From: Alkalimonas mucilaginosa
GTDB taxonomy: Bacteria > Pseudomonadota > Gammaproteobacteria > Enterobacterales > Alteromonadaceae
Length of the DNA stretch: 64,000 nt
Assembly (NCBI RefSeq): GCF_036327005.1
Contig: NZ_JAUGZK010000004.1
Span: 186,001 to 250,000 of the forward strand
Direction of reading: 5' to 3'
Position 1 is the stretch's first letter. Each line of letters starts with the position of its first letter. Position numbers and translations under genes: made by a program. Shown here piece by piece: positions 25,065 to 33,341 of the stretch. Below the pieces are notes generated by a model. The model was not told the origin of the DNA. It did no database searches and worked only from the letters and a program-made list of their open reading frames with translations.

Positions 25065-25373
25065 GTGGTGATTGAACGGTCAGCCAGGCTGAATAGTGGG
25101 CTGTCATCTGCTGGTCACAGCCCGGTGCTATGGTTGCATTTCCTGGCGAAATGGCACCGGTTTATTAACATTAATGTCTTGCATAAGCTACTCTGGTCCG
25201 AACAGTTACGGCAGTGTATTTGTGATAGGTGAAAAAATGTACGGCGATAAGCCTTTGATTTTAAAAAGTAAACACCATGGTGCAAGAAAATATGCTTGCC
25301 TTATGGTACTGATTTAGTTATCGTTTAATTTGTTCAGTTTCAATTCATAATCAGCACTGCTGTTTATGAAAAA
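25065..25373 (+). other. Non-coding leader/promoter region before the motY-lafK operon
   Basis: No convincing gene. A hairpin (GGGCTGT/ACAGCCC, 25098-25123) lacks a T tail. CGGTGCTATGGTTGCA at 25123-25138 keeps the GG and TTGCA of a sigma-54 element with exact spacing but is otherwise imperfect. GGCGATAA at 25243-25250 resembles a sigma-28 -10 element without a good partner. One of these, or an AT-rich sigma-70 promoter nearer 25320-25370, must drive the riboswitch transcript; which one cannot be decided here. Confidence 0.3.
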
Positions 25374-25477
25374 TGTTAAGACAATTAAAAGGCAAACTGC
25401 ACCGAAAGGGCAGGACGCAAAGCCTCCGGTCTACAGCGTATGTGTACGCTACGATAGCGGGGTTGCATTAGCTTAGC
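25374..25477 (+). ncRNA. Class I c-di-GMP riboswitch (GEMM-I aptamer)
   Basis: The aptamer is recognisable from its conserved core: GGCAAAC (25391-25397), a short P2 stem (CTGC/GCAG) closed by a GAAA tetraloop (25404-25407), GGACGCAAAGCCTCCGG (25413-25429), a perfect 6-base P3 hairpin (AGCGTA-TGTG-TACGCT, 25435-25450), and TAGCGGGGTT (25455-25464). These elements, in this order and spacing, match the GEMM-I consensus known from Vibrio. It reads in the direction of motY-lafK, 143 bases before the start codon. It would sense c-di-GMP and change expression of the lateral-flagellar regulator. Whether binding turns the operon on or off cannot be told from sequence alone. Confidence 0.93.
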
Positions 25478-25500
25478 GGCATCCTTCTGGGTTGCCTCTG

Positions 25501-25537
25501 TCTGCGCGGCTGTCCGCTGCAAAGCAGAGCGCTTTTC
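25501..25537 (+). terminator. Possible riboswitch expression platform (terminator-like hairpin)
   Basis: Nested pairings GCGC (25504-25507) with GCGC (25529-25532) and CTGC-AAA-GCAG (25517-25527) are followed by TTTTC. AGCGG just after the aptamer (25474-25478) could pair with CCGCT (25514-25518) and disrupt an internal GCGG-CTGT-CCGC stem. This suggests transcription control by alternative folds, but no folding calculation was done. Confidence 0.45.
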
Positions 25538-25619
25538 TATGCAGTTTTCCTTTTAGTTTCTTCAACCTTGGTGTTGCTGCCTGGCAGTGACCGTTGTGGT
25601 TTATTAAAAGGTTTACGAT

Positions 25620-26489
25620 GTGTCTATGGTATTTCTGACTCTCTGGTTCACTGCCGCAGCTGGTGCCCTGCCTGCACCTGTGCTGGTGCAACCGGCGGAA
25701 CGGGCTGACTGGCAGTTGCACGGCAGTGCCTTTTATTGCCGTATGCAACAGGAAGTTCGTGGTTTTGGCCAGGTAAGTTTCCTGGTAGAGCCCGGTTATT
25801 CTCTGCGGCTGGAATTGGAATTGATACAACCGCATCAGGCGTTAACCGAGGCCAGTGTGATGGCCCGGCCTGCAGACTGGCAGCAGCGCATCGTTGCCAC
25901 TAGCTCCTATCCTTACAGTGCTGAGTTGTACCACGACCGGCAGGTTAGCTTTATCGCAGCGGCTTTGCCGCTATTGCAACAGATACAATCCGGCCATTGG
26001 CTGGAGTTCGAGTTGGGTGCTCCGGGTCAGGTACAACCACTGTTACTCACCAGTGTGCGTGGCGCGGAAGCTGTCGCGCAGTTTCGCCGCTGCATCGCAC
26101 AGATGGCACCGCTGTCCTGGCAACAAGCCAGAGATAGCGACATTCCATTTGAAGCTGGCCAGCGTACTCTCACCCGACCACAGCTGGCGCAGTTGGCTCA
26201 ACTGGTGCGTTATCTGCAATTTGATCCATCCGTCCACAAAATTCTGATTGATGGCCACAGTGATGATGTGGGTACCTCGTTAGCCAACCGACTGGTATCA
26301 AAAGAAAGAGCCGATGAAGTGGCTGCACAGCTGATCGAGCTGGGTGTCAAAGCCGCCATGTTGGAGGTGAGGGCCCATGGTAATCGCTACCCATTGTTAC
26401 ATCACCAAGGCGCGTCTGGAGCGACGAACAGTCGGGTTACCGTCCGACTTATTCGCGCAGGAACAGAACAGGAGGTTACTACTCGATGA
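25620..26489 (+). CDS. motY: MotY-like lateral stator-associated protein (OmpA domain)
   Basis: Periplasmic T-ring type protein of 289 residues that anchors stators around the motor. It begins at GTG 25620 (or ATG 25626) with a short signal peptide (MVFLTLWFTAAAGALPAP). The N-terminal MotY-type domain is followed by a C-terminal OmpA-like peptidoglycan-binding domain at about residues 170-280 (FDPSVHKILIDGHSDDVGTS, NRLVSKERADEVAAQLIELG, TNSRVTVRLI). Gene order motY-lafK-fliE is that of lateral cluster 1 in Vibrio parahaemolyticus. Overlaps lafK by 4 bases and lies directly behind the c-di-GMP riboswitch. Confidence 0.85.
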   Translation: MSMVFLTLWFTAAAGALPAPVLVQPAERADWQLHGSAFYCRMQQEVRGFGQVSFLVEPGYSLRLELELIQPHQALTEASVMARPADWQQRIVATSSYPYSAELYHDRQVSFIAAALPLLQQIQSGHWLEFELGAPGQVQPLLLTSVRGAEAVAQFRRCIAQMAPLSWQQARDSDIPFEAGQRTLTRPQLAQLAQLVRYLQFDPSVHKILIDGHSDDVGTSLANRLVSKERADEVAAQLIELGVKAAMLEVRAHGNRYPLLHHQGASGATNSRVTVRLIRAGTEQEVTTR

Positions 26490-27799
26490 ATGTTGCTTAT
26501 GTCCTTTGGATAGCACAACAACAGCCGGATGCGGAAATCCGCCAATGTATCTGTAGTGAAGGCTATCAACTGCTGCATACCGCCCAGGTTACTGACATCG
26601 TCAGCTTGTGCCATGATTATGAACCGGCGCTGGTGTTTATCGATTGCGATATGACACAAATGGCGTTGCCGGATTTGGTCAGTCTGGTGTGTCGCAAGCT
26701 GCCGTCAGCACAAATTATCAGCATGGTGGGTAACGACCAAAGTGTAGTAGCATCCGATACCTTACAAAGCGGCGCAATTGATTATTTACTGAAGCCTTTT
26801 TTTACGTCTCAGTTAAAAACGTCCATTCGCAATGCCACAGCAATGAGCCGGGGCTTACAAGATCTGGTCGCGGTTTCGCATGCAAGCCGGCAGATTTTGC
26901 AGTTGGCCAACCGGGCCGCGCAAACAGAAGCCAGTGTGTTGATCCTTGGCGAGTCCGGCACAGGTAAAGAGCGTTTGGCTAACTTTATTCATCAGGCTTC
27001 AGATCGTGCCGACCAGCCTTTTATTGCGGTGAACTGCGCTGCCATTCCTGAACATATGTTAGAAGCCATGTTATTTGGCCACAACAAAGGCGCCTTTACC
27101 GGGGCCGTAAACCAGCAGATTGGTAAATTTGAAGCCGCCAATGGCGGCACTATTTTGCTGGATGAAATTTCAGAGCTACCGCTGGCGCTGCAAGCCAAGC
27201 TGTTGCGGGTACTGCAGGAGCGTGAAGTAGAGCGGCTGGGCAGCAACCATCGCATCAAGCTGGATATTCGCGTGATTGCCGCCAGCAACAAAAATCTGCG
27301 CAGCCAGGTGGAGCAAGGCTTATTCCGGGAAGATTTATTTTACCGGCTGGATGTGTTGCCACTCAGTTGGCCGGCCTTGCGTGAGCGGCGGGACGATATT
27401 TTGCCACTGGCGGAGTTCTTTCTTCAAAAATACGGCAATGGCAACTATCGCTTAAGTCGTGACGCGGCGAATGTGCTGCTGCAATACAACTGGCCGGGCA
27501 ATGTGCGTGAGCTGGAGAATGTGATGCAGCGGGCATTGGTGATGGCTCGTGGTATGGAGCTGCAAATTGCCGATCTGAATTTACCGCAATGCCATCCACA
27601 AGCGGCGGCGATTTGCGCCAGTTTGTTAAAACAAAGCAAGAAAAATGCTGAGTTTGATTACATCTTAAATGTACTCAACAAGTTCAACGGTCACCGTACA
27701 CTCACTGCCCAGGCATTGGGGGTGAGCACCCGTGCCCTGCGTTACAAATTAGCTGCCATGCGTGAGCATGGTGTCAACATTGATGCATTAGCTTCTTAA
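26486..27799 (+). CDS. lafK: Sigma-54-dependent lateral flagellar master regulator LafK
   Basis: NtrC-family activator of the early lateral genes, 437 residues. Residues 1-120 form a receiver-like domain with Asp53 (FIDCD) and a D-Y-L-L-K-P-F motif, but the acidic pair that normally follows the first strand is missing (VLWIAQQQPD), so phosphorylation is doubtful. The AAA+ domain is complete: Walker A GESGTGKE, the sigma-54 contact GAFTGA, Walker B ILLDEIS and the arginine-finger region ERRDDILPLAEFF. A Fis-type helix-turn-helix closes the protein (GHRTLTAQALGVSTRALRYK). It should act at the two sigma-54 elements found before flgB and lafD. Confidence 0.92.
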   Translation: MNVAYVLWIAQQQPDAEIRQCICSEGYQLLHTAQVTDIVSLCHDYEPALVFIDCDMTQMALPDLVSLVCRKLPSAQIISMVGNDQSVVASDTLQSGAIDYLLKPFFTSQLKTSIRNATAMSRGLQDLVAVSHASRQILQLANRAAQTEASVLILGESGTGKERLANFIHQASDRADQPFIAVNCAAIPEHMLEAMLFGHNKGAFTGAVNQQIGKFEAANGGTILLDEISELPLALQAKLLRVLQEREVERLGSNHRIKLDIRVIAASNKNLRSQVEQGLFREDLFYRLDVLPLSWPALRERRDDILPLAEFFLQKYGNGNYRLSRDAANVLLQYNWPGNVRELENVMQRALVMARGMELQIADLNLPQCHPQAAAICASLLKQSKKNAEFDYILNVLNKFNGHRTLTAQALGVSTRALRYKLAAMREHGVNIDALAS

Positions 27800-27807
27800 G
27801 GATAACG

Positions 27808-28128
27808 ATGATGATTTCACCCGTAAACAGTCAAAGCCAGATGCTGGACATGATGACCAGGTTGCAGCAAGTCGCCGGGAATGAAGGCATTGCGCCTGCC
27901 CGCAATGACAGCGGCATCAGCAGTGATTTTTCCCAGGTCATTCGCGCGGTAAACCAGCAACAGAATATTGCCGCGGATCTGATGACGGCTGTGGATACCG
28001 GTCGCAGCGATGATGTGGTTGGCGCTATGGTTGCGAGCCAAAAAGCGGATTTAAGTTTCTCTATGTTGCTGCAGGTACGCAATAAAGTATTGAGCGGCAT
28101 CGATGATGTGATGCGGATGTCATTGTAA
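27808..28128 (+). CDS. fliE: Flagellar hook-basal body protein FliE (lateral)
   Basis: Adapter between MS ring and rod, 106 residues. The C-terminal part is typical (VGAMVASQKADLSFSMLLQV, RNKVLSGIDDVMRMSL) with the conserved V-x-x-A-x-x-K-A-x-x-S-F pattern. Starts after AAGGATAACG; fliF follows after 10 bases. Confidence 0.93.
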   Translation: MMISPVNSQSQMLDMMTRLQQVAGNEGIAPARNDSGISSDFSQVIRAVNQQQNIAADLMTAVDTGRSDDVVGAMVASQKADLSFSMLLQVRNKVLSGIDDVMRMSL

Positions 28129-28138
28129 GGACACTGTG

Positions 28139-29872
28139 ATGAAAGGTGAAATTGTAAAAGCCACGCCAGCGGCTGCCAGTGACAGTAACTTGCGGGAGAA
28201 GGTTATTAACCTGTCCAGCCGTTTCAGCTGGTTGCAGGCCGGGGACCGGAGCATTGCGTCCATTGCCTTGCTGGCAACGCTGGTGGCGGCCACCATTGTG
28301 TTAATTCTTTGGACTTCCGCCAAGAATTATGTGCCGCTCTATGGCAACCAGGAGCATTACGACAAAGCTGGAATTCTGGAAATACTGGACCGGGAGAAGG
28401 TCACTTTTCGTATTGATACCAACACCGGCAATATCATGGTGCCACAAAATCGTTTAGCTGATGCGCGCATTATGCTGGCGGCTCGCGGTGTCAAAGCTGC
28501 CATGCCTGAGGGGCTGTCGACTATTGGTGACAAAGTCACGATGGGAACCAGTCAGTTTATGGAGTCCATGCAGTATCAGCATGCCTTGGAAGGTGAGTTG
28601 GCACGTACCATTATTACCATGGATGGTATTCGTAACAGCCGGGTGCATATGGCTATTCCGAAACGGAGTTTGTTTGTTGGCCGGCAGGAAGAGAAATCCG
28701 CAGCTTCGGTGATGGTGGATTTAGCGCCGGGCTATGAGCTAAGCGGTAATCAGGTCGAGGCGATTGTGAGCCTGATTGTTGGGAGTGTCTCCGGATTGGA
28801 TCCCCGCAATGTATCGGTGGTGGATCAACGAGGCCGGTTGCTGACCGGTGATTTGTACGACGATGCCCCAATCGGCAAAGAAACAGATAAGAAACTCGCC
28901 TTTGTGCAGAAGCTGGAACGCAATATCGAACAGCGTGCTGCCATTATGCTGCTCCCTATTTTAGGCGATGGCAACTACCGCATTCAGGTGTCGTCTGATG
29001 TTGATTTTAGTGTGGTCGAAGAAACCCGTGAAGCCATCGATCCTGCCTCAGTGCTTCGCTCCGAGTCGGTGAAAACAGATACCATGCTGGATCAACTGGC
29101 CATGGGGATCCCTGGCGCGTTGGCAAATCAGCCACCCCTGCCGGCCGATCAGCAAGCCGCAGACAATAATCAGCGTACCTCTGAACGCAATGAAAGCAGC
29201 CGGCAGTTTGAGAGTGGCCGGGCGGTGACCCACACCCGCTATGAAGTGGGGAGGCTCCGGTCAATGAGTGTGTCGGTGTTGGTGAATCAGGGAGCCGCCG
29301 GCGAGGAAGGCTGGACCGAGGCGCAACTGCAGCAATTGGGTGAGATGGTCAAAATTGCGACCGGCTTTCAGGCCGAGCGTGGTGACCAGTTCAATATTAC
29401 CAGTTTTGATTTTATGCCGGTAGCGCCCCTGACCACCCCACTGGCGGGTTTGCCCTGGTGGCAGTTGCCGGAGATCAGAGAATACGCCCGTTACTTGTTT
29501 GGCAGCTTAATTGCGCTGGCGCTTATTCTGTTTGGGGTCCGGCCCTTGGTCAATCATCTGATCAGTGGCAAAAAGCAACGCCCTCTGGATACCGAACCGA
29601 CGGCTGCTCTGCCGCAAGATGAGCCGGTTGCAGCATTGTCTGACCGTCAGGCAGCTTCGCTGAATGACAGTGCGACAGACAATCGTCAAGCAAACAGCGG
29701 GGATATGCCGCAGCCTGGCTTTAACGTCATTAGCTTGCCACAGGTTGGCTCTGAATTTGCTGAGCAAATTGCTCATATGCAGCTGTTAGCCAGCAAAGAG
29801 TCTGAGCGGGTCACCGCAGTGATTAAATATTGGGTAGAGCAGGGAGTCAGCATTGAATCAACTAAGATCTGA
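28139..29872 (+). CDS. fliF: Flagellar MS-ring protein FliF (lateral)
   Basis: MS-ring subunit, 577 residues. First membrane helix at about residues 45-65 (SIALLATLVAATIVLILW), then the ring-building motifs (VPLYGNQEHYDKAGILEIL, VKAAMPEGLSTIGDKVTMGT, VHMAIPKRSLFVGRQEEKSA), a second membrane helix near residue 450 (YLFGSLIALALILFGVRPLV) and a C-terminal tail that binds FliG. GTG 28136 immediately before ATG 28139 is an alternative start. Its 3' end overlaps fliG by 20 bases. Confidence 0.94.
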   Translation: MKGEIVKATPAAASDSNLREKVINLSSRFSWLQAGDRSIASIALLATLVAATIVLILWTSAKNYVPLYGNQEHYDKAGILEILDREKVTFRIDTNTGNIMVPQNRLADARIMLAARGVKAAMPEGLSTIGDKVTMGTSQFMESMQYQHALEGELARTIITMDGIRNSRVHMAIPKRSLFVGRQEEKSAASVMVDLAPGYELSGNQVEAIVSLIVGSVSGLDPRNVSVVDQRGRLLTGDLYDDAPIGKETDKKLAFVQKLERNIEQRAAIMLLPILGDGNYRIQVSSDVDFSVVEETREAIDPASVLRSESVKTDTMLDQLAMGIPGALANQPPLPADQQAADNNQRTSERNESSRQFESGRAVTHTRYEVGRLRSMSVSVLVNQGAAGEEGWTEAQLQQLGEMVKIATGFQAERGDQFNITSFDFMPVAPLTTPLAGLPWWQLPEIREYARYLFGSLIALALILFGVRPLVNHLISGKKQRPLDTEPTAALPQDEPVAALSDRQAASLNDSATDNRQANSGDMPQPGFNVISLPQVGSEFAEQIAHMQLLASKESERVTAVIKYWVEQGVSIESTKI

Positions 29873-30872
29873 GTCTGGCCGCAGCATCACCGATCTGGAT
29901 CGGGCGGCCATTTTATTGTTGAGCATGGGCGAAGAAAATGCAGCCGGTATCATTAAAAAGCTGAACCGGCATGAAGTCCAGGCTTTGTCTGAGCGGATGG
30001 CGAAAATCACCAATGTGACGCAAGAAGATGTTGCGTTGATTTTGCAGGACTTCTTTGATTGCTACCGCAGTGAGAGTGGTGTCAGTGGTGCTTCCCGGCT
30101 TTATCTGGAACGAGCGCTGGACAGGGCTGTCGGGCGCAAGCTGGCGCGGGGTATGCTGGATGATATCTATGGCGGTGCACTGGCAGATGATATTCGCCGG
30201 TTGGAATGGGTGCCAGCAGAGCTGTTGGCGCGCTTTTTAGAGCAAGAGCATATCCAGATGCAAGCACTGCTGCTGGCATTTTTACCAGCCGAGCAGGCAT
30301 CTGCCGTGATTATGCTGTTTCCCAAACCGAAGCATGACGATATTTTGTATCGGATTGCCAGTTTACGCGAAGTAAGTGAACACGTGATGGATGATTTACG
30401 CCATACACTGGATGCCTGCATTGCTTACGTTGGAGAGCAGGTTGGGGCCCGGGTAAATGGGGTGGAAAAAGTAGCCGAAATCATGAACCGGTACCGCGGG
30501 GATAAAGCCGAGATCATGGATTTACTGAAACTGCACAATGTAGAAACGGCGGAAGCGGTGCAGGACAAAATGTACGACTTTGGCTCGCTGGCGCGGCAAA
30601 ATGCGGATGTATTGGCGTATTTGCTCAATGAAATTCCGGATGAACTATGGGTGGTTGCGCTCAAAGGCTGTGAGGCAGAGCTGCTAAACAACATTATGGC
30701 GGCCTTGCCAAAGCGGCTGGCTCAGGTGTACCGGCAGCAAATTGAAAACACCAAAGCACAAACCATCAGCAAAGTTGAAGCGGCAAGGGCAGAGATAATG
30801 CAAATGATCCGGCAAATGATGACCAAAGGTGAAGTGGACTATCGCCTCTACGAAGAAGCAACCCTGGGGTAA
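29853..30872 (+). CDS. fliG: Flagellar motor switch protein FliG (lateral)
   Basis: Rotor protein that contacts the stator, 339 residues, starting at TTG 29853 with an AGGGAG site inside fliF. The N-terminal domain (DRAAILLLSMGEENAAGIIK) and armadillo repeats are normal. Two deviations: the middle EHPQ motif reads EHIQ, and in the C-terminal torque helix the acidic pair of enteric FliG (Asp288-Asp289) is replaced by Gln295-Gln296 (VYRQQIEN), with the following arginine also absent. The residue matching Arg281 is kept (PKRLAQ). The alignment was done by eye. Such changes suggest different electrostatics with the lateral stator. Confidence 0.93.
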   Translation: MNQLRSESGRSITDLDRAAILLLSMGEENAAGIIKKLNRHEVQALSERMAKITNVTQEDVALILQDFFDCYRSESGVSGASRLYLERALDRAVGRKLARGMLDDIYGGALADDIRRLEWVPAELLARFLEQEHIQMQALLLAFLPAEQASAVIMLFPKPKHDDILYRIASLREVSEHVMDDLRHTLDACIAYVGEQVGARVNGVEKVAEIMNRYRGDKAEIMDLLKLHNVETAEAVQDKMYDFGSLARQNADVLAYLLNEIPDELWVVALKGCEAELLNNIMAALPKRLAQVYRQQIENTKAQTISKVEAARAEIMQMIRQMMTKGEVDYRLYEEATLG

Positions 30873-31514
30873 ATGATGGCGGACCTGTATCGTTTTCCCG
30901 GTGTGCAACGTGATACATCCCTGCAAAGCATTGAGCAGCAAGTGCAACTGGCCTATGAGCGCGGGTTGGCTGAAGGGAAGCTGTTGGGTATTGATGCAGG
31001 AAAAGAGCAGGCTTTACACCAGGCTGAGCAGCAGGCACAGCGTACGGTGGATGAACAATCCAGGCAGGCTGTACGGGCGCTACGGCAACAATTCGAACAG
31101 CAATTGCAGCAGTTACAGCAGCAATTGGCAGAGCATCAGCAACTGCAGGAACAGCAGTTGGCCCAGGCCCTGTATGAATTGGTCAGTACCCTGGCTGAAA
31201 GTACCCTGGAAGCAGAGCTCAGTGTGCAACCAAGGCATTTACTGCAGGCCGTGCAGTCATTGCTGCCGCTGTTGCAGTTAAAAGAACAGATCCACACGGT
31301 GAAGCTGGCACCAGAGGATATGCTGGTATGGCAGCAATTGGACGTCTCCACCCTGGGCAGTGTGCAGTTGCAGGCTGATCCCAGTGTCACCGCCGGCAGT
31401 GCGGTCTTTGTGGGGGCGGCGCAGTTGCACCTGCTAGACTTTCGTCAGCGCCTGACGGCTATGTTGCCGCAGCTGCAGCAGCAATTGCTGGGGGGGACCG
31501 ATGCCGGTGCTTGA
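30873..31514 (+). CDS. fliH: Flagellar export ATPase regulator FliH (lateral)
   Basis: Cytoplasmic regulator of the FliI ATPase, 213 residues. The first half is an extreme Q-rich coiled coil (residues about 45-105, QQFEQQLQQLQQQLAEHQQL) and the second half the V-ATPase E-like domain (LVSTLAESTLEAELSVQPRH, ending VGAAQLHLLDFRQRLTAML). ATG directly follows the fliG stop. Overlaps fliI by 14 bases. Confidence 0.88.
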   Translation: MMADLYRFPGVQRDTSLQSIEQQVQLAYERGLAEGKLLGIDAGKEQALHQAEQQAQRTVDEQSRQAVRALRQQFEQQLQQLQQQLAEHQQLQEQQLAQALYELVSTLAESTLEAELSVQPRHLLQAVQSLLPLLQLKEQIHTVKLAPEDMLVWQQLDVSTLGSVQLQADPSVTAGSAVFVGAAQLHLLDFRQRLTAMLPQLQQQLLGGTDAGA

Positions 31515-32829
31515 GCGCTTACAGCAAGCAACACAACAGGTGCAACCTGGCCCACTTAGCCTGAGTTTTGGCACCTTGGTGCGGGTGAATGGCATGATCC
31601 TCACGGTTGCAGGCGGTCAGTATACCCTGGGGCAGCGTTACCAGGTGGAAGGGCAACATGGCCACTGGATCGAAGCGGAAGTGGTTGGCTTTGATCGTGA
31701 CCAGGCTTTTTTAATGCCTCTGACGGATGCCAGTGGTTTAACAACCGGGGCCCGGGTACGGCCGTTGATGCAGGATCAGGCACTCACAGTCAGCCATGCT
31801 TTGCTTGGACGTGTGGTCGATGGCTTGATGCAGCCGCTGGATGCCGGCCCGGCTTTGAACAAAGGTGAGCCTATCACAGCGCAATTGACCGCAGTGAATC
31901 CCATGCAAAAGAAAGGGGTCACCACACCACTGGATGTTGGTATTAAAGCCATCAATGGCTTGTTTACTGTTGGCCAAGGGCAGCGGCTGGGTTTATTTGC
32001 CGGCTCCGGGGTGGGAAAAAGTAAATTACTTGGCATGATGACACGCTTTACCAGTGCTGATGTGGTTATTGTTGGCCTGGTGGGAGAGCGTGGCTGGGAA
32101 GTTAAGGATTTTATTGAACACAGTCTGGGCCGTGATGGCATGCGTAAAGCTGTGGTGGTGGCGGCTCCGGCCGATCAGTCGCCATTGTTGCGAATGCGCA
32201 GTGCAGAGCTGGCGCACCGGTTAGCGGCCTGGTTTCGTGATCAGGGCTTGCATGTGTTGTTGCTGGTTGACTCGTTAACCCGGTATGCCCAGGCGCAGCG
32301 GGAGATTGCCCTCTCTGTTGGCGAGCCACCTGCTACCCGGGGCTATCCACCCTCGGTGTTTAGCAAGCTTACTCAACTGGTCGAGCGTGCCGGTAACAGC
32401 AACGACAGCTCTGGCAGCATGACGGCTATTTACACGGTACTGGCCGAGGGGGATGACCAGCAGGATCCGATTGCCGATGCCGCCCGTGCTATTCTGGATG
32501 GTCATGTGGTGTTAAGCCGGGAGCTGGCTGAGAGTGGTCATTATCCGGCCATTGATATCGGTGCTTCAATCAGCCGGGTGATGCCCAATATTGTCTCAGA
32601 GCAACAACTGAAGCACTGTTACAGCCTGAAGCGTTTGTATGGCCGTTACCAGGAAGTGCGGGAGCTGCTCCCGTTAGGGGCTTATCAGGCGGGACGGGAC
32701 GCAGAACTGGATAAAGCGGTAGCCCTCTATCCAGACATCGAGCATTTTTTGTGTCAGGGCTTACAGCAACAAGTCACACTGGCAGAAACTGAAGAACAGC
32801 TGGCAACTCTGGTGGCGAAGTATGCTTAA
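31501..32829 (+). CDS. fliI: Flagellum-specific ATPase FliI (lateral)
   Basis: Export ATPase, 442 residues, the normal length. Walker A GLFAGSGVGKSKLLGMM, Walker B region HVLLLVDSLTRYAQAQREIA, and the family stretches PLDVGIKAINGLFTVGQGQR and GEPPATRGYPPSVFSKL are all intact. Overlaps fliH at the start and fliJ by 8 bases at the end. Confidence 0.95.
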   Translation: MPVLERLQQATQQVQPGPLSLSFGTLVRVNGMILTVAGGQYTLGQRYQVEGQHGHWIEAEVVGFDRDQAFLMPLTDASGLTTGARVRPLMQDQALTVSHALLGRVVDGLMQPLDAGPALNKGEPITAQLTAVNPMQKKGVTTPLDVGIKAINGLFTVGQGQRLGLFAGSGVGKSKLLGMMTRFTSADVVIVGLVGERGWEVKDFIEHSLGRDGMRKAVVVAAPADQSPLLRMRSAELAHRLAAWFRDQGLHVLLLVDSLTRYAQAQREIALSVGEPPATRGYPPSVFSKLTQLVERAGNSNDSSGSMTAIYTVLAEGDDQQDPIADAARAILDGHVVLSRELAESGHYPAIDIGASISRVMPNIVSEQQLKHCYSLKRLYGRYQEVRELLPLGAYQAGRDAELDKAVALYPDIEHFLCQGLQQQVTLAETEEQLATLVAKYA

Positions 32830-33238
32830 AAAATATCTGGAAACCCAACAAGAAAACTTCAAAGTCATGCAAAGTCGTCACAGCCAGTTGCAGGCACTGG
32901 CGGTGCAGGAACAAGCACGGAGTTATTCACTGGCACAGCATTTAGGCAGCCTGGAATCCAATCAGCAGATGCTGTGCAGTTTAAGCCTGCAGAACTTATC
33001 CGGTTTAAAACATATCTTGCAGGGCCTGACAGAGCAGCAGCAGCAGCGGAGTGTGCAGGCAGAGCAGGATGTTGCCAGGCAGCAACAAGCTTGCAATAAG
33101 CAGGCGGCCTATAATCTGGCGATGACAAAGTTATTGCAAAAGCGTCAGCTGCATCAGCAACAGTTACTGCGGCGACAGGAGCAAAAACAGCAGGATGAAC
33201 TTGCTATGCAGATGCATCTGCTAAGGCGAACCAGTTAA
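32822..33238 (+). CDS. fliJ: Flagellar export protein FliJ (lateral)
   Basis: General export chaperone, 138 residues, almost entirely alpha-helical coiled coil with many glutamines (QENFKVMQSRHSQLQALAVQ, KRQLHQQQLLRRQEQKQQDE). FliJ is poorly conserved, so position after fliI and size carry the call. Last gene of the lateral cluster. The 103 bases after it contain no obvious terminator with a strong stem. Confidence 0.85.
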   Translation: MLKKYLETQQENFKVMQSRHSQLQALAVQEQARSYSLAQHLGSLESNQQMLCSLSLQNLSGLKHILQGLTEQQQQRSVQAEQDVARQQQACNKQAAYNLAMTKLLQKRQLHQQQLLRRQEQKQQDELAMQMHLLRRTS

Positions 33239-33341
33239 ACAGCAGGCACCAAATCAACTAAAGTTGTTGTACGTCAGGCAGGTTCTTAGCGTATTTTTTT
33301 GATACCATGATAGCCAGGCGTCCAACGCAAGGAGATGGTGA

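Noticed and set aside
25096..25317. Small ORF of 73 codons in the riboswitch leader region
   Set aside because: No ribosome binding site, no recognisable family, and the sequence has non-coding character before an RNA regulatory element.
1..33238. Primary (polar) flagellar cluster
   Set aside because: Polar clusters carry flhF, flhG, flrABC and che genes and a FlgJ with muramidase. None is present, while lafK, an internal sigma-28, MotY and a proton-type MotAB in the laf order are.
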